Positions 1 through 7,520 of a stretch of DNA of 10,279 nt are shown here, one piece after another (the first letter of the stretch is position 1; each line of letters begins with the position of its first letter). Source of the DNA: Microbacterium sp. (GTDB lineage: Bacteria; Actinomycetota; Actinomycetes; Actinomycetales; Microbacteriaceae); NCBI GenBank assembly GCA_031286555.1, contig JAITUD010000054.1:1-10279 (forward strand). The letters are read 5' to 3'. Position numbers and translations under genes: made by a program. The notes beneath the pieces are model-generated. The model did not search any database, was not told the DNA's origin, and worked only from the letters and a program-made list of their open reading frames with translations.

Positions 1-1994
1 GTGAACGTCTGCTCCGGCGGGATGCCGAGGAAGTTGTACACGTAGTTCAGCTTGTTGTCCTTGATGAACAGCGCGTGGCCGCCGAAGCGGGAGCCGTGCG
101 CGAACAGCACGCCCTCGGCGCCCTCCTCGAGCACGACATCGGCGATGATCTTATAGGACCGGCCGCGGACGTTCACCGCGACGCTCTCTGCCACCGCCGT
201 GGTGTCGGGGTAGTAGATGTAGCGGGTGCGGGCCGGCTCAGCCTGCGGGCGCTCGACCGTGAGCTGGTCGCGTGCGGACCGGTCGTCCAGAGGCAGGGCG
301 TTGTTGCGCTCGGCCTCCGAGAACCACAGGTCGATGAGCTCCTTCAGCTTCTCAGGGTGCTCGGCGGCGAGGTCCTTCGACTCCGACCGGTCGGTCTCCA
401 CGTGGTAGAGCTCCCAGCGATCTTCGTCGAACTTTCCGTGGCCGGTCAGCGGCGCGTGGATGGCTGCGGCCTTCCAACCGTCCTTCCAGATGCCGCGGGT
501 GCCGAGCATGGTGTAGTACTGCACCTTCTTCTCGGTCTGCCCGTCGGGTGCTGCGTCGAAGGAGTACTTCATCGAGACGCCGTCCAGGGGGCGCTGCTCG
601 ATCCCACGGAACGTCGTCGGCATCTCGATGCCGGCGACGTCGAGCACCGTCGCGACGATGTCGGTGGAGTGGTGGTACTGGTGCCGGATCTCGCCCTTGG
701 CCTTGATGCCGGCCGGCCAGTGGATGATCATCGGGTCGCAGGTGCCGCCCGAGAACTGCGAGTAGCGCTTGAACATCTGGAACGGGGTCGAGAACGCCGT
801 CGCCCACCCGGTCGGGTAGTGGTTGTACGTCTCGGGGCCGCCCAGCACGCCGATCTTGTCGAGGTTCTCCTTCAGGTCGTCCGGGAACCCGTTGAAGAAC
901 TTGTTCTCGTTGACCGAGCCGTCGGGGGAGCCCTCACCGGAGGCGCCGTTGTCGGCGCAGTAGAAGATCAGCGTGTTCTCGAGCTGCCCGGAGTCCTCCA
1001 GGTAGTCGATGATGCGGCCGATCTGCGCGTCGGTGTACTCGCTGAAGCCGGCGAACACCTCGGCCATGCGGGCGAAGAGGCGCTTCTCGTCGGCGGACAG
1101 CGTGTCCCACGGCTTCACGTAATCCGCTTCGTTGGCCTGGTCCTCAGGCATCGGGTTGATCGGCGTCAGCGCCGTGTCGGCGGGCAGGATGCCGCGCTCG
1201 ATCATGCGCCCGAGCACCCACTCGCGGTAGGCGTCGTAGCCGTCGTCGAAGGCGCCCTTGTACTTGTCGATGTAATCCTTGGGGGCGTGGTGCGGAGCGT
1301 GGTTCGCACCGGGGCAGAACCAGGTGTACCAGGGCTTGGAGGGGTTCGACGCGTTCTGATCACGGATCAGGCGGATGGTCTGATCCGCGAGGTCCTTGGA
1401 GAGGTGGTAGCCGTCCTCCGGGGCGTACGGGGGCTCGATGAAATGGTTGTCCTCGACGAGGTCGGGGTACCAGTTGTTCGTCTCGCCGCCGAGGAAGCCG
1501 TAGAAGCGGTCGAAGCCCTGCGCGAGCGGCCACTGCTCCTTGCTGCCGCCGGTGGAGATGTCCTCCTCGGGCACGTTGTGGTTCTTCCCGACCCAGAACG
1601 TGGAGTAGCCGTTCTTCTGCAGCACCTGGCCGACGGTGGCGCAGTCCTCAGGGATGTGGCCCGAGTAGCCGGGGAAGCCGTTCGTGGCCTCCATGATCGA
1701 CCCCATGCCGACGGCATTGTGGTTGCGTCCAGTGAGGAACGTCGACCGCGTCGGCGAGCAGAGGGCAGTGGTGTGCCACTGCGTGTAGGTCAGGCCGTTC
1801 GCGGCGAGGCGATCGAGAGTCGGCATGTTGATGCGGCCGCCGTACGGCGACCACGATGCCATCCCGGTGTCGTCATACAGGATGACGAGGATGTTGGGCG
1901 CGCCCTCCTGAGCGCGGGTGGGCTCGTACGGGCCCCAGTCCGCGACGGAGTCGCGGACGTCGAGGGCGATCTTGCCCTGGAATTCCTTGGTCAT
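1..1994 (-). CDS. Type I arylsulfatase, copy 1 (3' end beyond the window)
   Basis: Hydrolyses sulfate esters to alcohol or phenol plus sulfate using an active-site formylglycine. My minus-strand translation is open from ATG at 1994 to the window edge (664 codons). The start is backed by GGGAGC at 1998-2003. Visible residues include the metal-site Asp41-Asp42 in LYDDTG, the signature CSPTRSTFLTGRN with Cys79, the WVGKNHN lysine/histidine pair near residue 137, the FCPGANHAPHH histidine, and CADNG as the second metal-binding pair. The PAS/AtsA-type sulfatases share these elements. The N-terminus is polar and shows no signal peptide. A second domain begins near residue 610 (HGSRFGGHAL, YVYNFLGIPPE) and probably folds as a lectin-like beta-sandwich. 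Against copy 2, 73 of the first 100 residues are identical without gaps, and by that alignment about 115 C-terminal residues lie outside the window. It is divergent from the DUF1254 gene. Substrate unknown. Confidence 0.96.
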   Translation of the reverse strand, partial: MTKEFQGKIALDVRDSVADWGPYEPTRAQEGAPNILVILYDDTGMASWSPYGGRINMPTLDRLAANGLTYTQWHTTALCSPTRSTFLTGRNHNAVGMGSIMEATNGFPGYSGHIPEDCATVGQVLQKNGYSTFWVGKNHNVPEEDISTGGSKEQWPLAQGFDRFYGFLGGETNNWYPDLVEDNHFIEPPYAPEDGYHLSKDLADQTIRLIRDQNASNPSKPWYTWFCPGANHAPHHAPKDYIDKYKGAFDDGYDAYREWVLGRMIERGILPADTALTPINPMPEDQANEADYVKPWDTLSADEKRLFARMAEVFAGFSEYTDAQIGRIIDYLEDSGQLENTLIFYCADNGASGEGSPDGSVNENKFFNGFPDDLKENLDKIGVLGGPETYNHYPTGWATAFSTPFQMFKRYSQFSGGTCDPMIIHWPAGIKAKGEIRHQYHHSTDIVATVLDVAGIEMPTTFRGIEQRPLDGVSMKYSFDAAPDGQTEKKVQYYTMLGTRGIWKDGWKAAAIHAPLTGHGKFDEDRWELYHVETDRSESKDLAAEHPEKLKELIDLWFSEAERNNALPLDDRSARDQLTVERPQAEPARTRYIYYPDTTAVAESVAVNVRGRSYKIIADVVLEEGAEGVLFAHGSRFGGHALFIKDNKLNYVYNFLGIPPEQTF

Positions 1995-2178
1995 GGTGCT
2001 CCCTTCACCGCGGACGCCGTGAGCGAGCATCCGACGGTGACAACGCTATCGACCAGCGAATGCCAGGGGATAGACCCTCATCCAGGTGGGGTGACGGATG
2101 CGCGCCCAGTGCCCTTGAGGTTTAGCCTCGGTAGGGGATGCCGGGCTGTGCGTCCGCCCCGGGAGAAAGGGAATCGCG
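1995..2178. promoter_or_regulatory. Divergent intergenic region, sulfatase 1 / DUF1254 gene
   Basis: This 184-bp gap must hold the promoters of two divergent genes. Visible are the sulfatase ribosome-binding site GGGAGC (1998-2003, read on minus) and the DUF1254 ribosome-binding site GGGAGAAAGG (2161-2170). There are also two AGGGGAT copies (near 2065 and 2133) and a small dyad GAGG-N5-CCTC near 2117-2129 beside TTGAGG (2115-2120). TTGAGG could be a -35 element, but I find no convincing -10 at 16-19 bp from it. The upper-case GC bias of the coding regions is weaker here. No small gene is apparent. Confidence 0.5.
2036..2060 (-). promoter_or_regulatory. Candidate promoter core of sulfatase 1
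   Basis: Read on the minus strand this stretch contains TCGATAGCGTTGTC about 45 nt before the start codon. It includes TAGCGT, which fits the TANNNT form of an actinobacterial -10. A closely similar element, TCGCTATGTTCTC, sits about 40 nt before the start of the second sulfatase. No good -35 hexamer is visible, so this is a candidate based mainly on the match between the two paralogous upstream regions. Confidence 0.3.
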
Positions 2179-3642
2179 ATGAGCAACCTCGACCACTACC
2201 GCGCTCTGGCCGCGCTGCCGCTGGACGGCGGTTATCCGACTGCCGACGAGCAGGCGCTGCTCGACGACGAACTGTACTTCCAGCGCGCATGCCAGGCGTA
2301 CCTGTGGTCGTTGCCGGCGATCAACATGTACGCGATGAAGGCCGGGCTGGGCCGCACGTTCGGTGAGGGCTACAACGTACTCAGCGTCTTCCAGAAGCGT
2401 CTGAAGCCGAACACCGTCATCACCACGCCGAACTCCGACGTCATCTACGCGCTCGCCTTCGCCGACCTGTCGCAGACCGGCCCGCTGGTGATCGATGCAC
2501 CGAAGGGGCTGCAGGCCCTGCTCGACGACTTCTGGCACCGTCCGCTCGAGGGCCCCACCGTCGGTGACTACACGTTCCGCGGCGACATCGGTCTGCCCGG
2601 CCCGGACCGCGGTGAGGGCGGCAAGTACCTCATCGTGCCGGAGGGGTACGAGGGTGAGCTCGACACCGACGGCTACTACGTCTACACGAGCCGCACCAAC
2701 GGGGTCTTCATCTTCGCCCGCGGCTTCTTCACCGACCCGTCCGATCTCTCGGGTGCGGTGGCCGCGGTCGAGGGCATCGTCGTGCGCCCGCTGAACGGCG
2801 AGGCGAAGCCGATGCAGTACGTGCCGGCATCCGACGTCGACTCGAACGCCCTGTTCGCGGCGGACGGCGCGTACTTCGACATGCTGAACGAGTTCGTGCA
2901 GAGCGAGCGGAACGACCAGGTCGACCCGTACATGCACGGCGTGCTCGACGCCCTCGGCATCCGCAAGGGTGCAGAATTCGCCCCCAGCGCGCACCAGCGT
3001 GACCTGCTCGACCTCGCCGCGCAGACCGCGTGGCGGATGGCGAAGAACGTCGCCGGCAACTTCGACCGCGAGTCCAAGACGCTGTGGTGGGCGGACCGGC
3101 ACTGGGTCGCGCACGTGAAGACCGAGCAGGACGACTTCATGCACACCCTCCTCGACGAGGAGTGGCGCGACCGCACCACCGGATACACCGACATCGACGC
3201 CAAGGCGCACATGTACGTGAACCACTACTCGGTCTCGAGCGGCATGATGTCGTCGATCCCGGGCAAGGGCGCGAAGTACGCCAACGCCTACAAGGACGAC
3301 GCGGGCGAGTTCCTGCGCGGCGAGCACACCTACCGGATCGACCTGCCCGCGAACCCGCCGGCGAACCTGTTCTGGTCGGTCGCACTGTACGACGCGGTCA
3401 CCGCGTCGGGAATGGATGCACCGGGCCAGGACTACCCGTCGCTGAACTCGGGCAACGATCTGGAGCAGAACGACGACGGCTCGTTCACGCTGTGGATCGG
3501 TCCGGAGCAGCCCGCGGGCAAGCGCAACTGGCTGAAGACGGTCCCCGGCAAGGGCTGGTTCGCGATCATCCGCTGGTACGGCCCGACGCAGGACTTCTTC
3601 GACCGCAAGTACACGCCGGGCGACTTCGTCCGCGTCGACTGA
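2179..3642 (+). CDS. DUF1254/DUF1214 domain protein
   Basis: A 487-residue protein with the two-part layout of the DUF1254/DUF1214 family. The N-terminal DUF1254 part lies at roughly 60-195 and includes TPNSDVIYALAFADL and the GPLVIDAP strand. The C-terminal DUF1214 part lies at roughly 375-480 and includes ANPPANLFWSVALYD and the closing WYGPTQDFFDR segment. The family's biochemical role is not established to my knowledge. The start at 2179 is supported by GGGAGAAAGG ten nucleotides upstream, and MSNLDHYRAL shows no signal peptide, although many relatives are exported. The gene lies between two same-strand sulfatases, divergent from the first and convergent with the second. That placement suggests a role in the same pathway (handling the sulfated substrate or product), which is inference. 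It ends 7 nt before a strong palindromic terminator. The family call is confident; function is unknown. Confidence 0.93.
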   Translation: MSNLDHYRALAALPLDGGYPTADEQALLDDELYFQRACQAYLWSLPAINMYAMKAGLGRTFGEGYNVLSVFQKRLKPNTVITTPNSDVIYALAFADLSQTGPLVIDAPKGLQALLDDFWHRPLEGPTVGDYTFRGDIGLPGPDRGEGGKYLIVPEGYEGELDTDGYYVYTSRTNGVFIFARGFFTDPSDLSGAVAAVEGIVVRPLNGEAKPMQYVPASDVDSNALFAADGAYFDMLNEFVQSERNDQVDPYMHGVLDALGIRKGAEFAPSAHQRDLLDLAAQTAWRMAKNVAGNFDRESKTLWWADRHWVAHVKTEQDDFMHTLLDEEWRDRTTGYTDIDAKAHMYVNHYSVSSGMMSSIPGKGAKYANAYKDDAGEFLRGEHTYRIDLPANPPANLFWSVALYDAVTASGMDAPGQDYPSLNSGNDLEQNDDGSFTLWIGPEQPAGKRNWLKTVPGKGWFAIIRWYGPTQDFFDRKYTPGDFVRVD

Positions 3643-3648
3643 CAGAAG

Positions 3649-3692
3649 ACGAGAAACGGGGCGGATGCTGCAGCATCCGCCCCGTTTCTCGT
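3649..3692. terminator. Bidirectional terminator, perfect 22-bp palindrome
   Basis: A perfect inverted repeat with no mismatch: the left arm 3649-3670 is the exact reverse complement of the right arm 3671-3692. The arms carry GAAAC/GTTTC blocks outside a G/C-rich core, so each strand's transcript ends its stem with a short U run (GUUUC). It lies between the convergent stops of the DUF1254 gene (3642) and sulfatase 2 (3701), so one hairpin can serve both. The classic long U tract after the stem is absent. The centre reads GGATGC-TGCA-GCATCC with the repeat-like hexamer in both arms. Confidence 0.8.
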
Positions 3693-3700
3693 ACTGTGAC

Positions 3701-6037
3701 TCAGTCGCGCGCCATCGCGGCGGCGAGGTGCGACTCGAGGTCGATGTAGGTGTCGTCCGCGATGTCGAACACCACCCGCTCGATCTTTCCGCCGGTGAAG
3801 TCGAACCCGTGGCCGTACAGCGACGACACCGGGTCGGCGCTGTCCCGACCGATGGTGAGCCCCTCGCCGCAGAGCGAGAAGTGTCCGAGCACGGTGCGGA
3901 TCTGCGCCTCGCCGACCTGCTGATCGTCGATGTACAGCTTCACCGGGCCCTTGGGCTCGCGGTACTGACCGGTGCCCTCCTTGGTGAACTCCACTCCGAT
4001 GATGTGCTTGCCCGACGTGGGCACCGGAGCGGACACGTGATCCTCCGGAGGGATGCCGAGGAAGTTGTACACGTAGTGCACCTGACCGTCCTTGACCACG
4101 AGCGCGTGCCCGCCGAACCGCGAGCCGTGCGCGAAGATCACGCCCTCGGTGTCGGCGGTGAACTCCACCTCGGCGGCGATCTTGTACGAGCCGCCGTGCA
4201 CGTTCGCCGCGGACCGCTCCGGGATCTCGCTGGTGCCCGGGTAGTAGATGAACTGCCCGGACGGCGGGGCCGGCTGGTGGAACTCCATCGACACGAAGGT
4301 CTCGAAGTCCTTCGGGTTGCCGATGATCTGCAGGTCGTTCAGAGGCAGCACGTCGTTGCGCTCCGCCTCCGACATCCACAGCTTCTTCAGCTCCTCGAGC
4401 TTCTCCGGGTTGTCCGCGGCCAAGTCGTGCGCCTCGGACCGGTCGACATCGGTGTGGAACAGCTGCCACTGGTCCTTGTCGAAGTTGCTGATGCCGCTCA
4501 CCGGGCCGTGCACGGTGACCGCCTTCCAGCCGTCCTGCCAGATGCCGCGGTTGCCGAACATCTCGTAGTACTGGTTCGGCTTCTGCGTGGGGCCGTCGGC
4601 CTCGAAGCTGTACTTCATCGAGACGCCGTCGAGCGGGCGCTGCTTCACGCCGTTGTACTCCTCGGGCATCTCCACGCCGCACACGTCGAGGATCGTCGCG
4701 ACGATATCGGTGGAGTGGTGGTACTGGCTGCGCACCTCGCCCCTGGCCTTGATGCCCGCCGGCCACGAGATCACCAGCGGGTCGCAGACCCCGCCCTGGT
4801 ACACGTAGCGCTTGAACATCCGGTACGGGGTCGAGAACGCCGCGGCCCATCCGGTGGGGTAGTGGTTGTAGGTGTCCGGCGATCCGAGCTTGTCGACCAG
4901 GCGCAGGTTGTCCTCGAGGGAGTCGGGGTAGCCGCCGAAGATCTTGCCTTCGTTGACCGAACCGTTCGGCGACCCCTCACCGGAGGCGCCGTTGTCAGCC
5001 GCGTAGATCACCAGGGTGTTCTCCAGCTGACCCGATTCCTCGAGGTAGTCGATGATGCGGCCGACCTGCGAGTCGGTGTACTCGCTGAACCCGGCGTACA
5101 CCTCGGCCATGCGGCTGAACATGCTCTTCTGCTCATCGCTCAGCGTGTCCCACGGGAGCACCTCGTCGGTCTGAGAGAAGGTGCCGTCCGGCATCGGGTT
5201 CAGCTCGGTGAGCTCGGTGTCGGCCGGCAGGATGCCGCGCTCGATCATCCGCGGCAGCACCCACTCCCGGTACGCCTCGTAGCCGTCGTCGAACTTGCCC
5301 TTGTACTTGTCGATGTACTCCTGCGGAGCGTGGTGCGGGGCGTGATTCGCGCCGGGGCAGAACCACAGGTACCAGGGGCGGTCCGGCTCGGTCTGCTTGA
5401 CGTCGCGGATCATCTTCAGCGCCTGGTCCGCGAGGTCCTTCGACAGGTGATATCCGTCCTCGGGCAGGTAGGGCTGGTCGATGTAGTGGTTGTCCTCGGC
5501 GAGCGAGGGATACCAGTTGTTGGTCTCGCCGCCGATGAAGCCGTAGAACCGGTCATAGCCCTGTGCGAGCGGCCAGTTCTTCTTGTTCGCGCCCGCGGTC
5601 CACTCGTCGATCGGCACGTTGTGGTTCTTGCCGACCCAGAACGTCGACCATCCCGCATCCCGCAGGATGTTCGCCATCGTGGCGTTCGTCGGCGGGATGT
5701 GCGAGTTGTATCCCGGGAAGCCGGTGGACGACTCCGAGATCGACGCGAAGCCGTTCGCGTGGTGGTTGCGTCCGGTGAGGAACGTCGAGCGGGTCGGCGA
5801 GCACAGCGCGGTGGTGTGCCACTGCGAGTAGGTCAGGCCGTTCGCGGCCAGCTTGTCCATCGTGGGCATGCTGATCCGGCCGCCGTACGGCGACCACGCC
5901 GCCGTGCCGGTGTCGTCGTAGAGAACGACCAGCACGTTCGGCGAGCCCTTCGGCGCCTGGTCGGACAGGAAGGCGGGCCAGTCGCCCTCCGAGTCCCTGA
6001 CGTCGAGCTCGATCTTTCCCTGGAATTCCCGTGCCAT
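3701..6037 (-). CDS. Type I arylsulfatase, copy 2 (complete)
   Basis: A 778-residue formylglycine-dependent sulfatase. Seen in order: Asp41-Asp42 in LYDDTG (metal site); Cys79 in CSPTRSTFLTGRN, the residue converted to formylglycine; Lys137 and His139 in WVGKNHN; His232 in FCPGANHAPHH; Asp348-Asn349 in YAADNG (second metal-site pair); and Lys409 in MFKRY, aligned by position with the C-terminal catalytic lysine. These are the roles known for Pseudomonas AtsA-type enzymes. A C-terminal domain from about 610 to 778 looks like a beta-sandwich. The length is close to the mycobacterial AtsA/AtsD type (about 787 aa). ATG at 6037 has GGGAGC three bases upstream, the same spacing as copy 1. No signal peptide is visible. 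It lies 109 nt downstream of the FGE operon on the same strand. Natural substrate unknown. Confidence 0.97.
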   Translation of the reverse strand: MAREFQGKIELDVRDSEGDWPAFLSDQAPKGSPNVLVVLYDDTGTAAWSPYGGRISMPTMDKLAANGLTYSQWHTTALCSPTRSTFLTGRNHHANGFASISESSTGFPGYNSHIPPTNATMANILRDAGWSTFWVGKNHNVPIDEWTAGANKKNWPLAQGYDRFYGFIGGETNNWYPSLAEDNHYIDQPYLPEDGYHLSKDLADQALKMIRDVKQTEPDRPWYLWFCPGANHAPHHAPQEYIDKYKGKFDDGYEAYREWVLPRMIERGILPADTELTELNPMPDGTFSQTDEVLPWDTLSDEQKSMFSRMAEVYAGFSEYTDSQVGRIIDYLEESGQLENTLVIYAADNGASGEGSPNGSVNEGKIFGGYPDSLEDNLRLVDKLGSPDTYNHYPTGWAAAFSTPYRMFKRYVYQGGVCDPLVISWPAGIKARGEVRSQYHHSTDIVATILDVCGVEMPEEYNGVKQRPLDGVSMKYSFEADGPTQKPNQYYEMFGNRGIWQDGWKAVTVHGPVSGISNFDKDQWQLFHTDVDRSEAHDLAADNPEKLEELKKLWMSEAERNDVLPLNDLQIIGNPKDFETFVSMEFHQPAPPSGQFIYYPGTSEIPERSAANVHGGSYKIAAEVEFTADTEGVIFAHGSRFGGHALVVKDGQVHYVYNFLGIPPEDHVSAPVPTSGKHIIGVEFTKEGTGQYREPKGPVKLYIDDQQVGEAQIRTVLGHFSLCGEGLTIGRDSADPVSSLYGHGFDFTGGKIERVVFDIADDTYIDLESHLAAAMARD

Positions 6038-6064
6038 GATGCTCCCTCACTCCGGCCGTCGTTC

Positions 6065-6100
6065 TCCCTTGATCGAGAACATAGCGACTGGCCCGGCCGG
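6065..6100 (-). promoter_or_regulatory. Candidate promoter core of sulfatase 2
   Basis: Read on minus, CCAGTCGCTATGTTCTCGATC lies here with TATGTT as a possible -10 about 45 nt before the start codon. It resembles the element before sulfatase 1 (TCGATAGCGTTGTC). A GC-rich self-complementary 12-mer, GCCCGGCCGGGC (6091-6102), lies just upstream and could be an operator or simply composition. The -35 position reads TTCCGC, a weak match. Support comes mainly from the paralogue comparison. Confidence 0.3.
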
Positions 6101-6122
6101 GCGGAAGGGGGTGGGAGGGGTG

Positions 6123-6141
6123 TTCACCCGGGCGGGATGAA
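6123..6141 (-). terminator. Weak hairpin after the acetyltransferase gene
   Basis: TTCA-CCCG pairs with CGGG-A-TGAA around a very small loop and one bulged base, starting 6 nt beyond the acetyltransferase stop. There is no U tract. It may only slow transcription, leaving read-through into sulfatase 2 possible. Confidence 0.25.
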
Positions 6142-6146
6142 GCGGT

Positions 6147-6512
6147 TCAGCCCTTCAGCTGGTCGCGGATCGCCTGCTTGTGCACCGGCGTCGGCTGCAC
6201 GACGTGCTCGGCGTACTCCGGATGCTTCGGCAGCCAGGCAACCACGTAGGGGCAGACCGGTACGATCGCGGCGCCCGAAGCGACCACGTCGTCCACGACG
6301 GCCCGCACCAGCACCGAGGCCAAGCCCTTGCCGCTGTACTCCTCCGACACGCCCGTGTGGAACAGCACCCGCTGGGTGCCGCCCTCGGCGGCGACGTCCA
6401 CGTAGGACTCCTCGCCGATCTCCTTGTCGCCGGCGCCGTCCTCACCGAGGTCGAGCAGCACGTAGCGGGACTCCTCCGGGCGGTCCTGCACGGTGTAGCG
6501 GTCGTTCGTCAT
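6147..6512 (-). CDS. Small GNAT-type N-acetyltransferase (YjdJ-like)
   Basis: A 121-residue protein of the small GNAT-fold group (Gcn5-related, YjdJ/Acetyltransf_CG type). This group normally uses acetyl-CoA, but its acceptors are mostly unknown. Residues 48-70 hold QRVLFHTGVSEEYSGKGLAS, where EEYSGKGLA is the acetyl-CoA-binding turn. It is followed by AIVPVCPYVVAWLPKHPEY (about 82-100), the typical CPYV-W-HPEY ending of the group. The length matches the family, slightly on the long side because of an acidic N-terminus. ATG at 6512 follows a GAGG/AGGA-rich stretch. It is the last gene of the FGE-AhpD-pirin operon, 12 nt after the pirin stop. Nothing here shows what it acetylates. Confidence 0.9.
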   Translation of the reverse strand: MTNDRYTVQDRPEESRYVLLDLGEDGAGDKEIGEESYVDVAAEGGTQRVLFHTGVSEEYSGKGLASVLVRAVVDDVVASGAAIVPVCPYVVAWLPKHPEYAEHVVQPTPVHKQAIRDQLKG

Positions 6513-6524
6513 GATCCTGATCCT

Positions 6525-7520
6525 CTACTGTCGCGGCTTCAGCCGGATGATGGGCATGGGCGGTGCGGGCAGCGGAGCCCGCTGCCCGGGCGGGAACTCG
6601 CCGAACAGTGCCGGCTTGCCGGCATCCGCGGCATCCACCGGCTCGAAGCCGAGCTCGGCCTGGTACCGGCGTCGGAACTCGACGATCTCGTCGTGACTGC
6701 GGCCGACGAAGTTCCACCACATCACGATCTGCTCGCCCAGCGGCACGCCGCCGAGCAGGATGATGCGGGCGCCCTCGGCGCCGGCCGTGACGTGCATGGT
6801 GTCGGACCCGGTCGGCAGGTAGCCCAGCTCGCGGTGCGCGACGGCGGTGCCGTTCACCTCGAAGCCGCCGGTCTCGGCGAGCAGAGCGTGCTCGAAGTCC
6901 GTGCGCACGGTCAGAGTCACGGACGCGCCCGGCTCGAGGATGAGCTCGGCGCCGAGCAGATCGGGTGTGCGTGTGTCGACCGGAGAGGTCGAGCCCAGCA
7001 GCGATCCGATGAATACCCGTGCGGTCATCCCCGGCGCGGCCACCGCCTCCGGCGCGTAGTGGTCGAAGTGGTTCTGCGAGAACCGGGTGCGCTCCGGCAG
7101 CGCGTACCAGAGCTGCACGCCGTGCAGCGTGTGCGTCTCGGGGGTGCTGATCTCGGAGTGCGTGATGCCGCTGCCGGCGATCATCAGGTTCAGTTCGCCC
7201 GGCCTCACGGCGGCGGCGTTGCCGCCGGAGTCCAGATGGTCGATCTCACCGGTGAACAGCCAGCTCACCGTCGCCAGTCCGGTGTGCGGATGCCGCGGCA
7301 CCTCCATGCCCCCGGACACGGCGACGTCATCGGGCCCGTAGTGGTCGAGGAAGCACCAGGCTCCGACGAGCGAGCGCTGCTTCTGCGGCAGCGTGCGGTA
7401 CACGGTCATCGCCCGCGGCCCGCCGAGCGGCACTTCGCGGGGCTCCAGCACCTCGACTCCGGTGCAGGGCTGCCCCGGCTCGAGCACTTCGACCTGCGGA
7501 TCCTTCTCGAGGTCGCTCAC
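6525..7520 (-). CDS. Pirin family protein
   Basis: A 331-residue bicupin of the pirin family. Pirins bind iron and some have quercetin 2,3-dioxygenase activity; others act as regulators. The metal ligands of the N-terminal cupin are all visible: His77 and His79 in VPRHPHTG, and His121 and Glu123 in GITHSEI. The C-terminal half includes the GEQIVMWWNFVGRSHDEI block typical of pirins. I chose GTG at 7520 rather than an ATG further upstream at 7613: the GTG overlaps the previous gene's stop as GTGA (7517-7520), GGAGGG lies about a dozen bases before it, and the extra upstream 31 residues look like an out-of-frame reading of the AhpD-like gene. The overlap implies translational coupling to that gene. 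The substrate is not shown by the sequence. Confidence 0.94.
   Translation of the reverse strand: MSDLEKDPQVEVLEPGQPCTGVEVLEPREVPLGGPRAMTVYRTLPQKQRSLVGAWCFLDHYGPDDVAVSGGMEVPRHPHTGLATVSWLFTGEIDHLDSGGNAAAVRPGELNLMIAGSGITHSEISTPETHTLHGVQLWYALPERTRFSQNHFDHYAPEAVAAPGMTARVFIGSLLGSTSPVDTRTPDLLGAELILEPGASVTLTVRTDFEHALLAETGGFEVNGTAVAHRELGYLPTGSDTMHVTAGAEGARIILLGGVPLGEQIVMWWNFVGRSHDEIVEFRRRYQAELGFEPVDAADAGKPALFGEFPPGQRAPLPAPPMPIIRLKPRQ

Noticed and set aside
75..2366. A 763-codon plus-strand open frame
   Set aside because: It lies antisense to sulfatase 1 and runs on into the DUF1254 gene. Its Val/Arg/Leu/Gly-rich composition is typical of the opposite strand of high-GC coding DNA, and it shows no domain.
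2122..3327. A 401-codon minus-strand open frame
   Set aside because: It is antisense to the DUF1254 gene, whose family motifs are clear, and has a shadow composition rich in Val, Arg and His.
3432..4850. A 472-codon minus-strand open frame
   Set aside because: It is an alternative frame of sulfatase 2 on the same strand, running on through the terminator into the antisense of the DUF1254 gene. It has no recognisable motif.
3665..6514. A 949-codon plus-strand open frame
   Set aside because: It mirrors sulfatase 2 and the acetyltransferase gene. It starts in the terminator palindrome, has no ribosome-binding site and becomes Arg/Pro low-complexity at its end.
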